A stretch of DNA of 64,000 nt, from the NCBI GenBank assembly GCA_026014745.1, contig JAOZHS010000002.1, positions 496,001 through 560,000 of the forward strand, read 5' to 3'. Below are positions 25,289-33,509 of this stretch, one piece after another. The DNA is from Candidatus Bathyarchaeota archaeon (lineage in GTDB: Archaea > Thermoproteota > Bathyarchaeia > Bathyarchaeales > Bathycorpusculaceae). Position numbers and translations under genes: made by a program. The notes beneath the pieces are model-generated. The model was not told the DNA's origin, ran no database searches, and saw nothing but the letters and a program-made list of their open reading frames with translations. Within the stretch, counting starts at the first letter, position 1, and each line of letters starts with the position of its first letter.

Positions 25289-25468
25289 TTATATTTTGGT
25301 GATTACGAGTCGGGTGTTGGGGACATCGACTTCTACGATTTTGTAGCCCGCGAATTCTTTGGCTTGACCGAGGATGTTTTTGACGACGACTTTGTCGGCA
25401 TCCACTTTGGTGTAGATTACGTCTTTGAATTGGACTTTTCCGTCCGCTATTACGTCAAATTCACACAT
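25289..25468 (-). CDS. cooT: CooT family nickel-binding protein
   Basis: 59 residues read from the ATG at 25468 to a TAA at 25289-25291. The start MCEFDVIADGKVQFKDVIY matches the CooT family, in which Cys2 contributes to a nickel site in a small dimeric SH3-like fold. DKVVVKNILGQAKEF and VPNTRLVITKI complete the beta pattern. GTGA lies 6 bases before the start. CooT was first known next to CO dehydrogenase accessory genes; here it stands alone, though hypCDEF in the same window point to nickel enzymes in this cell. Confidence 0.8.
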   Translation of the reverse strand: MCEFDVIADGKVQFKDVIYTKVDADKVVVKNILGQAKEFAGYKIVEVDVPNTRLVITKI

Positions 25469-25590
25469 GATGTGTCACTAAAATAAGTTTGAAGATTCTT
25501 AGTTATAAGGAGTTTCACCTAAAACCGAAATAGTCCATATCGCTACGATGAGAATTTGTGGGTCGCTTTTTTTGTCAATGCTTTTTCTAA

Positions 25591-25604
25591 CAATAAATTT
25601 ATTG
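25591..25604. promoter_or_regulatory. 14-bp perfect palindrome over the Hsp20 TATA region
   Basis: CAATAAATTTATTG is a perfect inverted repeat and also supplies the TATA-like core. It lies about 35 bases before the Hsp20 start at 25639. A regulator binding here would block TBP/TFB. The site is seen in sequence; the regulatory role is inference. Confidence 0.4.
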
Positions 25605-25638
25605 GATTGAAACCTCAAGGATACGTTGGTGAACGCGT

Positions 25639-26238
25639 GTGTCCTCGGATAACGATAACAATTTCCCTGAATGGTTCAAGAAACGCCGCAACCCCTCCAA
25701 AGACCCCTTTTTCGGCGACATAGATGACATGTTTCATGAAATGGAGAAGTTAATGGATGAAGAATTCAAAACCTTCACCGAGAAGGTTCCAAAAGAATTC
25801 GTAAAGGAACGCAAGCTTCCCGACGGCAGCACCGTCAAGGAACTGGGTCCGTTTGTGTATGGTTACAGCATGAAGATTGGTCCTGATGGGAAACCGGAAA
25901 TTCAAGAGTTCGGCAACGTCAAAAAGGGCCTCAAAGGAACCCCGCAAATCAAAGAGGAACGGGAACCCCTCGTGGATATCATTGAGGATGAGCGAGTTGT
26001 CCGTGTGGTCGTGGAGTTGCCTGGCGTGGAGAAAACTGACATTAAACTGCACGGTACCGAGGATTCACTGGAGATTTCGGTGGATACCAGCCAGTACAAG
26101 TATTACAAAGAAGTGCAACTACCAACCAAGGTCCGTGTCAAAGAAGCCACCTCCACTTACAAGAATGGCGTGCTGGAAGTGGTGCTTCCAAAAGCGGAGC
26201 CCTCAAAGCCCCGCGGCGAACCCATAGACATCAACTAA
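25639..26238 (+). CDS. Hsp20/alpha-crystallin small heat shock protein
   Basis: 199 residues from a GTG start with GGTG 7 bases upstream. A long acidic/basic N-terminal arm (FPEWFKKRRNPSKDPFFGDIDDMFHEMEKLMDEEF) precedes the alpha-crystallin domain: VDIIEDERVVRVVVELPGVEKTDI, then YYKEVQLPTKV and YKNGVLEVVLPK near the C-terminus. It holds unfolding proteins as an ATP-independent chaperone. The length matches archaeal members that carry a Gly-rich insertion (GYSMKIGPDGKPEI). A palindromic TATA region lies upstream, suggesting heat or stress control. Confidence 0.92.
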   Translation: MSSDNDNNFPEWFKKRRNPSKDPFFGDIDDMFHEMEKLMDEEFKTFTEKVPKEFVKERKLPDGSTVKELGPFVYGYSMKIGPDGKPEIQEFGNVKKGLKGTPQIKEEREPLVDIIEDERVVRVVVELPGVEKTDIKLHGTEDSLEISVDTSQYKYYKEVQLPTKVRVKEATSTYKNGVLEVVLPKAEPSKPRGEPIDIN

Positions 26239-26262
26239 ATCCCTTTCATAGTAGCTAGTGTA

Positions 26263-26676
26263 ATGATGACTGACTCCTCAGAAGTGGATACCCTAAACGC
26301 CATATGCCGCGAAGCCAAAGCAGCAGGTAAACTCTCAGGCGACAACCTAACCAGCCTCTACGAGTTGTTTGGGCAACGCTTCACCAAAGCCCTTGACGCC
26401 TTAACCGAGGGCAGAGTCAAAAAATACGTGTTCAAACCCTCAGGACGGGTGGTTTGGATTGTGCTGGGGCGCGAACGCGACTACCTCATTATGCCTGAAG
26501 CCGAGTTTTGTCCCTGCGATGACTTCTACTTCCGTGTGCTTGACAAAAAAGTGCATATGTGCTATCATCTTTTGACACAGAAGTTGGCGGCGAATCTGGG
26601 TTGGTTTGAATTGTTTGAAGAGAACGATGAATGCTACGATATGCTCATGAAGGAGTGGAAAAAAGCTACTCCTTAA
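26263..26676 (+). CDS. SWIM-type zinc finger protein
   Basis: 137 residues. FCPCDDF and MCYHLL make the CxC...CxH pattern of SWIM zinc fingers, found in DNA- or protein-binding proteins such as archaeal RadA-associated (Shu2/aRad55-related) factors. The rest is helical with KYVFKPSGRVVWIVLGRERDYLI leading into the zinc site. It is probably transcribed with the Hsp20 gene, 24 bases upstream. The cellular role is not known. Confidence 0.8.
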   Translation: MMTDSSEVDTLNAICREAKAAGKLSGDNLTSLYELFGQRFTKALDALTEGRVKKYVFKPSGRVVWIVLGRERDYLIMPEAEFCPCDDFYFRVLDKKVHMCYHLLTQKLAANLGWFELFEENDECYDMLMKEWKKATP

Positions 26677-26718
26677 ATATGAAGATGTGCAAGAGTAGAT
26701 AACAACAGGAGAACCTCT

Positions 26719-26844
26719 ATGGATTTAACGGGCTACTTCACAATCTTGCAATATGTCCTTATGGGCTCAGTGTTTATTGCATTAATGCTCATCTTCCTCT
26801 ATGCCTACTATGGCAAGGAAGATGAAGAAACCGAAGAAGAATAA
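26719..26844 (+). CDS. 41-residue single-pass membrane protein
   Basis: A short frame with a good ribosome site (GGAG, 5 bases before the ATG at 26719). The product has one hydrophobic helix, ILQYVLMGSVFIALMLIFLY, followed by AYYGKEDEETEEE, a strongly acidic end. A TTAAATATG element lies about 35 bases upstream. It looks like a small accessory subunit of a membrane complex, but I cannot name a partner. Its length is too short for similarity to be judged by eye. Confidence 0.55.
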   Translation: MDLTGYFTILQYVLMGSVFIALMLIFLYAYYGKEDEETEEE

Positions 26845-26862
26845 GCCGCCCCAACTTCCCTT

Positions 26863-27150
26863 TTAACTTCTTGGGCGTCTATTCAATACCCAAAACAAGC
26901 CAACCATTATTACAGCAATAATTATGCTAATTGTTATTAGCCAGCCTGAGTCGGGTCCCGCGCCGAACACTATCGGTATGGGTCCGATGAATATGACGCC
27001 GCCCACACTACCTGACCCGTCTGCCATGAATGCGGCAACAGCCAAAACAGTCACACCCACAAACACAAACCCTATCCCCAACATTATAAGCCTCAAAAAT
27101 CGACTCGAAACCGCGACGCCTTCTTCAGGGGATTCTTCTTGGCTCCACAT
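26863..27150 (-). CDS. DUF131/TIGR00304 membrane protein, copy 2
   Basis: 95 residues with two membrane helices (LIMLGIGFVFVGVTVLAVAAF and LITISIIIAVIMVGLFWVL) on either side of the conserved loop GGVIFIGPIPIVFGAGP. The loop is the signature of the archaeal DUF131 family, whose function is unknown. It starts one base after the stop of its paralogue at 27152-27439, so the two form a tandem pair. Confidence 0.8.
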   Translation of the reverse strand: MWSQEESPEEGVAVSSRFLRLIMLGIGFVFVGVTVLAVAAFMADGSGSVGGVIFIGPIPIVFGAGPDSGWLITISIIIAVIMVGLFWVLNRRPRS

Positions 27151-27151
27151 T

Positions 27152-27439
27152 TTACCTCACCAGCCAATAATACACCAGATACGCAATTAACGCCATGATG
27201 GTTAGCGCCAACGCGAGCAATAGCACGGTTTTTACGGATTTTTTGTCTGTTCCAAAAATAATTGGAATGGGACCAATCATGATTATACCCGCCGCATGCG
27301 TCTCGTTTTTCCCTTCAGCCTCGCCTTCACCTTTGCTACCGCCTCGTCTGAGCGAAGCCAAAATCACCGCCAACACAATCACCACTATCCCAGCCACAAT
27401 CAATGCGGTGCCCACGGTGTAAAAGACCGCTAAATCCAT
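27152..27439 (-). CDS. DUF131/TIGR00304 membrane protein, copy 1
   Basis: 95 residues with the same plan as its neighbour: a helix (LIVAGIVVIVLAVILASL), a charged linker rich in Gly/Glu, the loop GIIMIGPIPIIFGTD, and a second helix (VLLLALALTIMALIAYLVY). The two products share the IGPIPI(V/I)FG loop but little else, so the duplication is old or they form a heteromer. First gene of the pair; promoter in 27440-27540, shared with the divergent RPA-like gene. Confidence 0.8.
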   Translation of the reverse strand: MDLAVFYTVGTALIVAGIVVIVLAVILASLRRGGSKGEGEAEGKNETHAAGIIMIGPIPIIFGTDKKSVKTVLLLALALTIMALIAYLVYYWLVR

Positions 27440-27548
27440 TTCAGCAGCGCCTCAATCAAACAGAACATGCGATTTTAATAAACATAGCCAACTTCCGCGG
27501 GTTTAGCAAAAAATTAAAAGCCCCCGCACCCTTAACGTGTCGGCGCAT

Positions 27549-28397
27549 ATGACCACCCAAGACCTCATCGCAGAGTTGCTCTCAAAAAACCCCCAGCTTA
27601 GCCAAGAGCAAATCTTAGCGCAGCTTCAAGCTGAACGCGCCAAAACCGGCGGGTTACTAGGCGATGAAACCCTGCTGCGGTTGATTGCTGCCCGATGCGG
27701 CGTCGCGGTCGCGCAGACTCAGTTTCAAAACAAAGACACCCTCTGCACCAGCCGCCTCTTCAAAGGCTTATACGATGTAACGGTGACGGGGCGTGTGGTT
27801 GCAGTGTTTGGGGTCAAGACTTTCCAAGGCGAGGAGAAGTCAGGCAAGTTTGCGACTTTGATGCTAGCCGACGAGGAGGGGCTGTTGCGGGTGGTGCTGT
27901 GGAATGAACAAGCAGAACTCGTGGAACGGGGCGAACTGAAAGCTGGGCAGTCCGTGCGGTTTGTACATGGCTACACACGCGACGACCGCTACGGCAAAAC
28001 CGAGCTACACATGGGCAACAAGAGCCTAATCGAAATCGAACCCGACGCCAAAGCACCCGACATATCCTTTGAGAAGTTTACCACAAAAATCAAAACCCTC
28101 AACCCAAACTTGGGCAACGTTCATGTTTTCGGCACCATAAAAGCAGTTTTTGAGAAACGCAGCTTCACAAAAAATGACAACACTGACGGCGCCGTGTTGC
28201 GTTTGGTTGTGATGGATGATTCTGGCGAGGCAATAGTGGTTGCATGGAACGAAAAAACCGTCGAGGTAGAACACGCTAAACCGGGTATGCGGCTGCTTTT
28301 GGTGAACGCACGCGTTAAAGACGCCTCAAACGGCGCAGTTGAGGTTCATGTGGATTCTAACACGTTTGTTTCGTTAGGTTCAGAAAAAACCCTTTGA
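27549..28397 (+). CDS. RPA-like single-stranded DNA-binding protein, two OB folds
   Basis: 282 residues from the ATG at 27549 (MTTQDLIAELLSKN). A helical N-terminal region of about 60 residues is followed by two OB folds: YDVTVTGRVVAVFGVKTF...LRVVLWNEQAELV near residues 80-130 and VHVFGTIKAVFEKRSF...AIVVAWNEKTVEVE near 195-250. The repeated VVxWNE strand is typical of archaeal RPA subunits. There is no zinc finger. It protects single-stranded DNA in replication and repair. Shorter than euryarchaeal three-OB RPAs. Confidence 0.85.
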   Translation: MTTQDLIAELLSKNPQLSQEQILAQLQAERAKTGGLLGDETLLRLIAARCGVAVAQTQFQNKDTLCTSRLFKGLYDVTVTGRVVAVFGVKTFQGEEKSGKFATLMLADEEGLLRVVLWNEQAELVERGELKAGQSVRFVHGYTRDDRYGKTELHMGNKSLIEIEPDAKAPDISFEKFTTKIKTLNPNLGNVHVFGTIKAVFEKRSFTKNDNTDGAVLRLVVMDDSGEAIVVAWNEKTVEVEHAKPGMRLLLVNARVKDASNGAVEVHVDSNTFVSLGSEKTL

Positions 28398-28472
28398 GAC
28401 GGGTCCCAAATAAAAAGCGCCATCAACAGTTAACGTAAGAAACAAACTTGACAAAATAAAGAAGAAAGAGGT

Positions 28473-29489
28473 TTAGATTTTTTGGATGATGGCATCGGTT
28501 ATTTCGGTGCCTTTGGCTTCGCCGCCGAGGTCATGTGTGCGGACTTTGCCTTCTTTTAGCACCGCGATGACTGCGTTCTCGATTTTTGCGGCTGCCTCTT
28601 TTTCGCCTAGCCAATCCAGCATCATGGCGCCTGCCATTATGGTTGCGATGGGGTTAACGCGGTTCATGCCTGTGTATTTGGGTGCGCTGCCATGTACGGG
28701 TTCGAACATGCCGTAGGTTTCGCCGATGTTGGCGCCTGCTGCTAAACCAAGGCTGCCGGTGACTTGTGCGGCTTCGTCGCTAATGATGTCGCCGAAGAGG
28801 TTGGTTGTGACCATGACGTCGTATTTTTCTGGTTGCTTTATGAGTTGCATTGTAGCGGCGTCTATGTGAAGGTCGTCAACGGTGACTTCGGGATATTTCT
28901 GTTGAGCTTCTTTAACTGCATCTTTAAAGATGCCATCAGTGATGCGCAAAATGTTGCCTTTGTGGATGTAAGTTAAGTGTTTTTTACGTTTCATAGCCAA
29001 CTTGAAGGCGAAGTCAGCCACACGTAAGGAGGCTTCTCGGGTGATTACTCGTAGGGCGACGCCAACGCCGGGGGCAAGAAGTGACTCATCGCCTGAATAC
29101 ATGCCTTCAGTGTTTTCTCTGACCACGATTAGGTCAATGTTGGGTTTGAGGGATTCAACGTTGGGGAAGGTTTTGCATGGTCGCACGTTGGCATATAGGT
29201 TGAACATGCGGCGTAGGGTGACTGCGACGCTGACGGGTGCGCCGGGTTCTTCGGGGGTAGTCATGGGGCCTTTGAGGCATGCATCGGTTTTTTTGATGAG
29301 TTCTACTGTTTCTTTTGGCAGGTTTGTGCCGTATTCGGGGATGCAGTGGGCGCCTGCTTCGCCATAGACAATGTTAAGTTTAAAGTTGCTTTTCTTTTGG
29401 ACTGCATCGAGGACCTTAACGGTTGCCTCGGTGACTTCTGGACCGATGCCGTCGCCTTTCAACGCGGCGATGCTGTAAGTTTTAGTCAT
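28473..29489 (-). CDS. Isocitrate/isopropylmalate-family dehydrogenase, NAD type
   Basis: 338 residues of the beta-decarboxylating dehydrogenase family. KGDGIGPEV starts the chain, VRPCKTFPNV and DLIVVRENTEGMYSG bind the substrate carboxylates, LTYIHKGNILRITDG and NLFGDIISDEAAQVTGSLGLA hold catalytic Lys and Asp residues, and EPVHGSAPKYTGMNRVNP ends in the cofactor loop. The family includes NAD-isocitrate, 3-isopropylmalate and homoisocitrate dehydrogenases; the exact substrate is not certain. No leu or citrate-cycle gene is adjacent, so context does not decide. Confidence 0.88.
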   Translation of the reverse strand: MTKTYSIAALKGDGIGPEVTEATVKVLDAVQKKSNFKLNIVYGEAGAHCIPEYGTNLPKETVELIKKTDACLKGPMTTPEEPGAPVSVAVTLRRMFNLYANVRPCKTFPNVESLKPNIDLIVVRENTEGMYSGDESLLAPGVGVALRVITREASLRVADFAFKLAMKRKKHLTYIHKGNILRITDGIFKDAVKEAQQKYPEVTVDDLHIDAATMQLIKQPEKYDVMVTTNLFGDIISDEAAQVTGSLGLAAGANIGETYGMFEPVHGSAPKYTGMNRVNPIATIMAGAMMLDWLGEKEAAAKIENAVIAVLKEGKVRTHDLGGEAKGTEITDAIIQKI

Positions 29490-29698
29490 GGGCTTTCCTT
29501 CTGGCTGTGTAGAATAATGTTTTTGCTTATCTGCTTTCCTGTTAATGACATGCTTTTTTGCACGCGTTCTGTCGCTACTGCCAAAAGATCTTGTTGTTGT
29601 TAGTTAGTTTACACACAAACTACTAAGTGCCCAAAACAATAATCAAGACTACCGCCTGAGATAAAAACATCAAGCGGCAACAGGTTGGGCAAATAAAA

Positions 29699-31048
29699 TT
29701 GATCTATCAGGCGTTAAAAGATAGCGTTTTTTTGTTTCTTCCCTTAATTACTTGGATACTTTTGTCATGCGTCCTTAGTTATCTGTACTTAAAGGATAAA
29801 AACAAACGTAAACTGGTTTTCTCCATCGGCATTTTTGTATCTGCCTTTGGCTTCTATAACAACTTTATCGAAAGTTTAGGTTTTACTCCCATTTTCCCGT
29901 TTTCGGGGTGGCTATTTATACCAGTAGCGCTAGCGGTTGTTGTCGCTGCATTGTCCAGCCTCTTTAAGGTTGAGAATTTCCAGAAGCCCTTTATCATTTT
30001 TCTGACTGGGACAGTGCTATCTGTTATTGCATTTTTTGTGCAGTTTCCGTTTCCAACCCTGCAGTTAGCATTAACGCTTCTCTTTATGGCAACCTCAGTG
30101 CCGATTTTGATCTATATTTTCTTAAAAAGCCGTGCGTCACCTGACCTCTACTTCCTCTTTGCAACGTTGTGTTTCTTGTTTCAGGGGCTTGTCTCTAATA
30201 TGGGAACTTCGAGGGATATACCCGTGCTTTTAGCTATCTTTGGCGTTGTATTCATTGCGCTCATGTTTAATATGCCTGAGAAAGTCAATCCCAGCAATTT
30301 GCCGTCCTTTATTGTGCTAGAGAAAAAACTCGACGAGGCAAACCAGCACCTCAGGCTGATGGAGGCTAAGCTGATTAAAGCTGAAAGGCTAGCGGCCATA
30401 GGTGAACTGGCAGGCATTATTGGTCATGATTTACGTAACCCATTGCAGGGCATTATGGGGGCTACGCATTACCTAAAAACACATGCCAAACGGCAGTCAG
30501 ACACAGCTTGCATTGAAATGCTAAATGAAATTGATGACTGCATCCTGCGAGCTGACAAAATAATCAACGACTTAATCGAGTACTCACAAAACATCACTTT
30601 GGTACCGTTATTGACTAACCCTAAAACGTTACTCACTCAATCGCTTGGTCAACTCAAGGTGCCCGCCAATATTGAAATAAATAATAAGACAGCCGCCCAA
30701 CCAGAATTAACCGTTGATGACTATAAGATTCAGCGGGCGTTTAATGCGATAATGAAGAATGCTTTTGATGCCATGCCCGACGGCGGCACGCTCACCTTAG
30801 AAAGCGCAGAAGACCCTGACTTTGTTGTTTTCCGCTTTCAAGATAGCGGTGTGGGTATGGATAGGGAAACTCAAAGCAAAATTTGGATGCCTATGTTTAC
30901 TACTAAAGCTAAGGGTATGGGGTTTGGTTTGCCTATATGTAAACGCTTTGTGGAAGCACATGGCGGCAAAATCTCTATACAAAGCAGTATCGGTCAGGGC
31001 ACCACAGTTACGGTGTTGCTGCCCAAAAAATTCAGCCCAACTAAATAG
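29699..31048 (+). CDS. Membrane sensor histidine kinase
   Basis: 449 residues from a TTG start. Seven or so hydrophobic segments fill residues 5-200, followed by a coiled-coil stretch (LEKKLDEANQHLRLMEAKLIKAERL) and the kinase core. The H-box is GIIGHDLRNPLQGI, the N-box is NAFDAMPDGG, G1 is DSGVGMD, and the F/G2 region is MFTTKAKGMGFGLPICKRFVEAHGG. It senses a membrane or extracellular signal. No response regulator is adjacent, so the partner lies elsewhere. An imperfect inverted repeat, TTAGTTAGTTT with AAACTACTAA, lies upstream near 29598-29625. Confidence 0.9.
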   Translation: MIYQALKDSVFLFLPLITWILLSCVLSYLYLKDKNKRKLVFSIGIFVSAFGFYNNFIESLGFTPIFPFSGWLFIPVALAVVVAALSSLFKVENFQKPFIIFLTGTVLSVIAFFVQFPFPTLQLALTLLFMATSVPILIYIFLKSRASPDLYFLFATLCFLFQGLVSNMGTSRDIPVLLAIFGVVFIALMFNMPEKVNPSNLPSFIVLEKKLDEANQHLRLMEAKLIKAERLAAIGELAGIIGHDLRNPLQGIMGATHYLKTHAKRQSDTACIEMLNEIDDCILRADKIINDLIEYSQNITLVPLLTNPKTLLTQSLGQLKVPANIEINNKTAAQPELTVDDYKIQRAFNAIMKNAFDAMPDGGTLTLESAEDPDFVVFRFQDSGVGMDRETQSKIWMPMFTTKAKGMGFGLPICKRFVEAHGGKISIQSSIGQGTTVTVLLPKKFSPTK

Positions 31049-31052
31049 CAGA

Positions 31053-31589
31053 CTATACTTCGTATTCTTGGTCTGTGTAGAGTTTACGGTGGTCCTCGAT
31101 ATACTGCTTGTTTGCATCTTTCTCTTTGTAGGCGTGACGAAGGATAGCGGCATTTGTTTTGACGCGTTGAAGCCGTTTCTTGGTGTTGTTTTTTTCCTGC
31201 AGTTTTATGACGTCTTTGGGTTTGCTGAAGACCTCTTTGGTTCCGTCTTCTCGGGTTCGCTCCACCTTAATGCAGTTGTCCACCATGCAGTTAAGCACGC
31301 AAGCGCCACAGTAAACGCATAGGTCATCAATTATGCCCACTTCGCCAGTGCCCCAGTATAATGCGTTGGTGGGGCATTCTTTTACGCAAATCTTGCATTG
31401 ACCGCCTACACAGGTGAATTTGTTGATGCTGATTTTGCCATCTTTAAAAAGTTCTTTCATTCTTGTTGGTTCGAGAAGTTCTTTGCGCCGCTGCTTTCGC
31501 TCCTCTTCTTCGCTTACCTGCGTTTCGTGGGCTTCTTCCTCAGCCATCAAATCGAATATGTTAAAGTTGGATGAGGATTTATCAGGCAT
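31053..31589 (-). CDS. Ferredoxin-like protein with two 4Fe-4S motifs
   Basis: 178 residues. A charged helical N-terminal part precedes CVGGQCKICVKECP and CVYCGACVLNCMVDNC, two cluster motifs of the 4Fe-4S dicluster type, though the first lacks a standard CxxCxxC opening. A long basic C-terminal tail follows (KLQEKNNTKKRLQRVKTNAAILRHAYKEKD, split across residues 130-160). The extensions suggest a subunit of a larger redox complex. It is convergent with the histidine kinase gene, 4 bases apart. Confidence 0.85.
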   Translation of the reverse strand: MPDKSSSNFNIFDLMAEEEAHETQVSEEEERKQRRKELLEPTRMKELFKDGKISINKFTCVGGQCKICVKECPTNALYWGTGEVGIIDDLCVYCGACVLNCMVDNCIKVERTREDGTKEVFSKPKDVIKLQEKNNTKKRLQRVKTNAAILRHAYKEKDANKQYIEDHRKLYTDQEYEV

Positions 31590-31814
31590 CTAACTAATCA
31601 CAACTACAGGAGCTATTGCCAAGAATAGGTTTCATGAATTATAATTACTTATCCGTGGCTTTTTCTGTTTTATACCGTGAATTTTCTTCGAGTAGACGCA
31701 CATACAGGTAGCCACAAACCAAAGCAGTCCTGTTTTGTTTCTTATAGAGCATCTTACCCGCATATGTGGATTACCTAAAACCATATACATTTAGCCGCTA
31801 ATCCTACAACGAGG
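31590..31814. promoter_or_regulatory. Divergent promoter region
   Basis: 225 bases between the divergent ferredoxin and luciferase-like genes. AT-rich elements near 31640-31655 (minus) and CCATATACATTTAG near 31782-31795 (plus) could be TATA boxes. No RNA or repeat is seen. Confidence 0.35.
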
Positions 31815-32774
31815 ATGCAGCATCTGACTAACCCCAAATTCGGCGTATTCCTACCCTTCTATGCCTTCCACGCTCCAACGCCCCAAGAACACTTCCGCCA
31901 ACTTAAAAACATAGTTTTAGAAGCTGAACAGTTGGGGTACGATTCAGTTTGGCTCGATGACCACTTGATGTATAAAGAAATGCCGATTCTGGAATCATGG
32001 AGCACCCTATCCGCCCTCGCAGCTGTAACCAGCCGCATCCGCCTCGGCACCATGGTTACCTGCAACCTGCACCACAACCCCGCAGTGCTTGCCAAAGCCG
32101 CCGCCACCCTTGACTGTATCTCAGATGGCAGATTAGAATTCGGGTTAGGCGCAGGCGTGCAGGAAGCTGAGCATTTAGCGTATGGGTTCGGTTTCCCCAA
32201 AGCTGGCGTACGTGTCCAGATGTTGCGGGAAGCCTTAGAAGTTGTGACAGCGCTATGGGAGCAGAAAAAAGCCACATATGCTGGCAAATATTACTTGGTA
32301 AAAGATGCGGTTTGCGAACCTAAACCCCTCCAGAAGCCTCACCCACCCATAACCGTGGGCGGCACAGGCGACAAACTGCTCCGTGTCACCGCACAGTACG
32401 CTGACCGCTTCGACTGGGGCTTTTTACCCAGCATAGACGAATACAAACGTAAACTCATCGTTTTAGAAGCACACTGCAACTCACTTGGCAGAAACCCAAA
32501 CGAAATAGAGCGAAGCTGCTGGCCAAGTGGACAAATCCTAATTGCCCCCGACCAAAGTGCCTTAACGGAAAAACTCGCTAAATACAAATCGCCCAACCAA
32601 ACCTTAGAAGACTACAAAAAATACACAATGACGGGCACACCTAAAGAATGCATAGAGCAATTGCAGGGTTATCGCAACTTAGGCGTATCTTATTTCATGC
32701 TCTTCTTCGCCGACTTACCGAACCTAGAAGGACTCCGAGTATTTGCCCAAGAAGTCGCAGGGAAACTTTGTTAG
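31815..32774 (+). CDS. LLM-class F420-dependent oxidoreductase
   Basis: 319 residues of the bacterial luciferase-like TIM-barrel family. It has AEQLGYDSVWLDDHL, TSRIRLGTMVTCNLHHNPAVLAKAAATLD, GRLEFGLGAGVQEAEHLAYG and PPITVGGTGDKLLRV. The group uses coenzyme F420 or FMN; archaeal members such as methylene-H4MPT reductase relatives mostly use F420. LGAGVQEAEHLAYGF is close to those subfamilies. The substrate is unknown. It overlaps the convergent metallopeptidase-like gene by 4 bases. Confidence 0.88.
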   Translation: MQHLTNPKFGVFLPFYAFHAPTPQEHFRQLKNIVLEAEQLGYDSVWLDDHLMYKEMPILESWSTLSALAAVTSRIRLGTMVTCNLHHNPAVLAKAAATLDCISDGRLEFGLGAGVQEAEHLAYGFGFPKAGVRVQMLREALEVVTALWEQKKATYAGKYYLVKDAVCEPKPLQKPHPPITVGGTGDKLLRVTAQYADRFDWGFLPSIDEYKRKLIVLEAHCNSLGRNPNEIERSCWPSGQILIAPDQSALTEKLAKYKSPNQTLEDYKKYTMTGTPKECIEQLQGYRNLGVSYFMLFFADLPNLEGLRVFAQEVAGKLC

Positions 32775-33124
32775 AGGTCGCCTCGCGCGATGTGCCCTAA
32801 CTCGTGTAGGATGATTTTTTCAATGGTATTATAGGGTTTTTTTCTAATCAAAATCATGTACTCGGCGTCATCTGAGCCTTCGTCAGCGTTGAATACGCAG
32901 GCGTCTGTTCCGCCTATAGATAGTACGCGTCCCCATTCGGCGAGTTCACGTATGGAATCCTCTGGGCAATGTAGATGCGCCAAAATGTGGTTGAAGTCTT
33001 TGTCGTTTAGCTTTAAGGCTTTGATTTTTGGCAAGGGTTTGCTGCTCAGGTTTTTCCAAGCCGACACCAGTTGCTGTATAGGTATGGGTTCAGCTTTGAT
33101 TTCGATGCCTTCCACTAAAACCAT
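32771..33124 (-). CDS. Metallopeptidase-like protein with HExxH
   Basis: 117 residues. The last 15 residues hold HELGH (IILHELGHIARGDL), the zinc site of gluzincin/IrrE-like peptidases. The chain ends six or so residues later, so the usual third ligand downstream is missing. An IGGTDACVFNADEGSDDAEYMILIRKK segment precedes it. It may be a truncated or minimal member; proteolytic activity is uncertain. It sits 120 bases from the repeat element at 33245. Confidence 0.65.
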   Translation of the reverse strand: MVLVEGIEIKAEPIPIQQLVSAWKNLSSKPLPKIKALKLNDKDFNHILAHLHCPEDSIRELAEWGRVLSIGGTDACVFNADEGSDDAEYMILIRKKPYNTIEKIILHELGHIARGDL

Positions 33125-33244
33125 AAAAAACCGTCCGATGGGCTGGTTAGCCGCTTAGAGTAACCAACGGGTTTAACTGTAAAAGCGTTTGCAGTTGTAC
33201 CCCTACAACCACAGCCCGCTCCCTTTTTTGCTATTTGTAGTTTA

Positions 33245-33509
33245 ACAGTAGATCAAAAAGTTTGTTTGGGTGTTGATTCTTATGGAGAAAAAACTGTCTT
33301 TACATGTCCCCACATGCACATGGTGGCGGTTTCAACATGCGTCTATGTTGGGCGTGTGGGAGAATCTGGTTATGCCACACCCAAACAGACCCCAAAACAG
33401 GCAGCAAACCCAAAAAACAACCCCAACCAACAGCTAACTTGTGGCATACCGTAAACCGCCACACCCACACAAAGAGAAAAAAACAAAAATTTGATCTACT
33501 GATAAATAA
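33245..33509 (+). repeat. Dispersed repeat, copy B (most intact)
   Basis: The ends are inverted repeats: CAGTAGATCAAA at 33246-33257 and TTTGATCTACTG at 33490-33501. Inside, AACAT-GCGTCT-ATGTT forms a small hairpin, and TATGCCACA (33371-33379) is complementary to TGTGGCATA (33440-33448). The element matches copies at 8050-8275 and, inverted, 59788-60025. The layout looks like a MITE or a structured-RNA element. No transposase is encoded. It lies between divergent genes. Confidence 0.8.
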
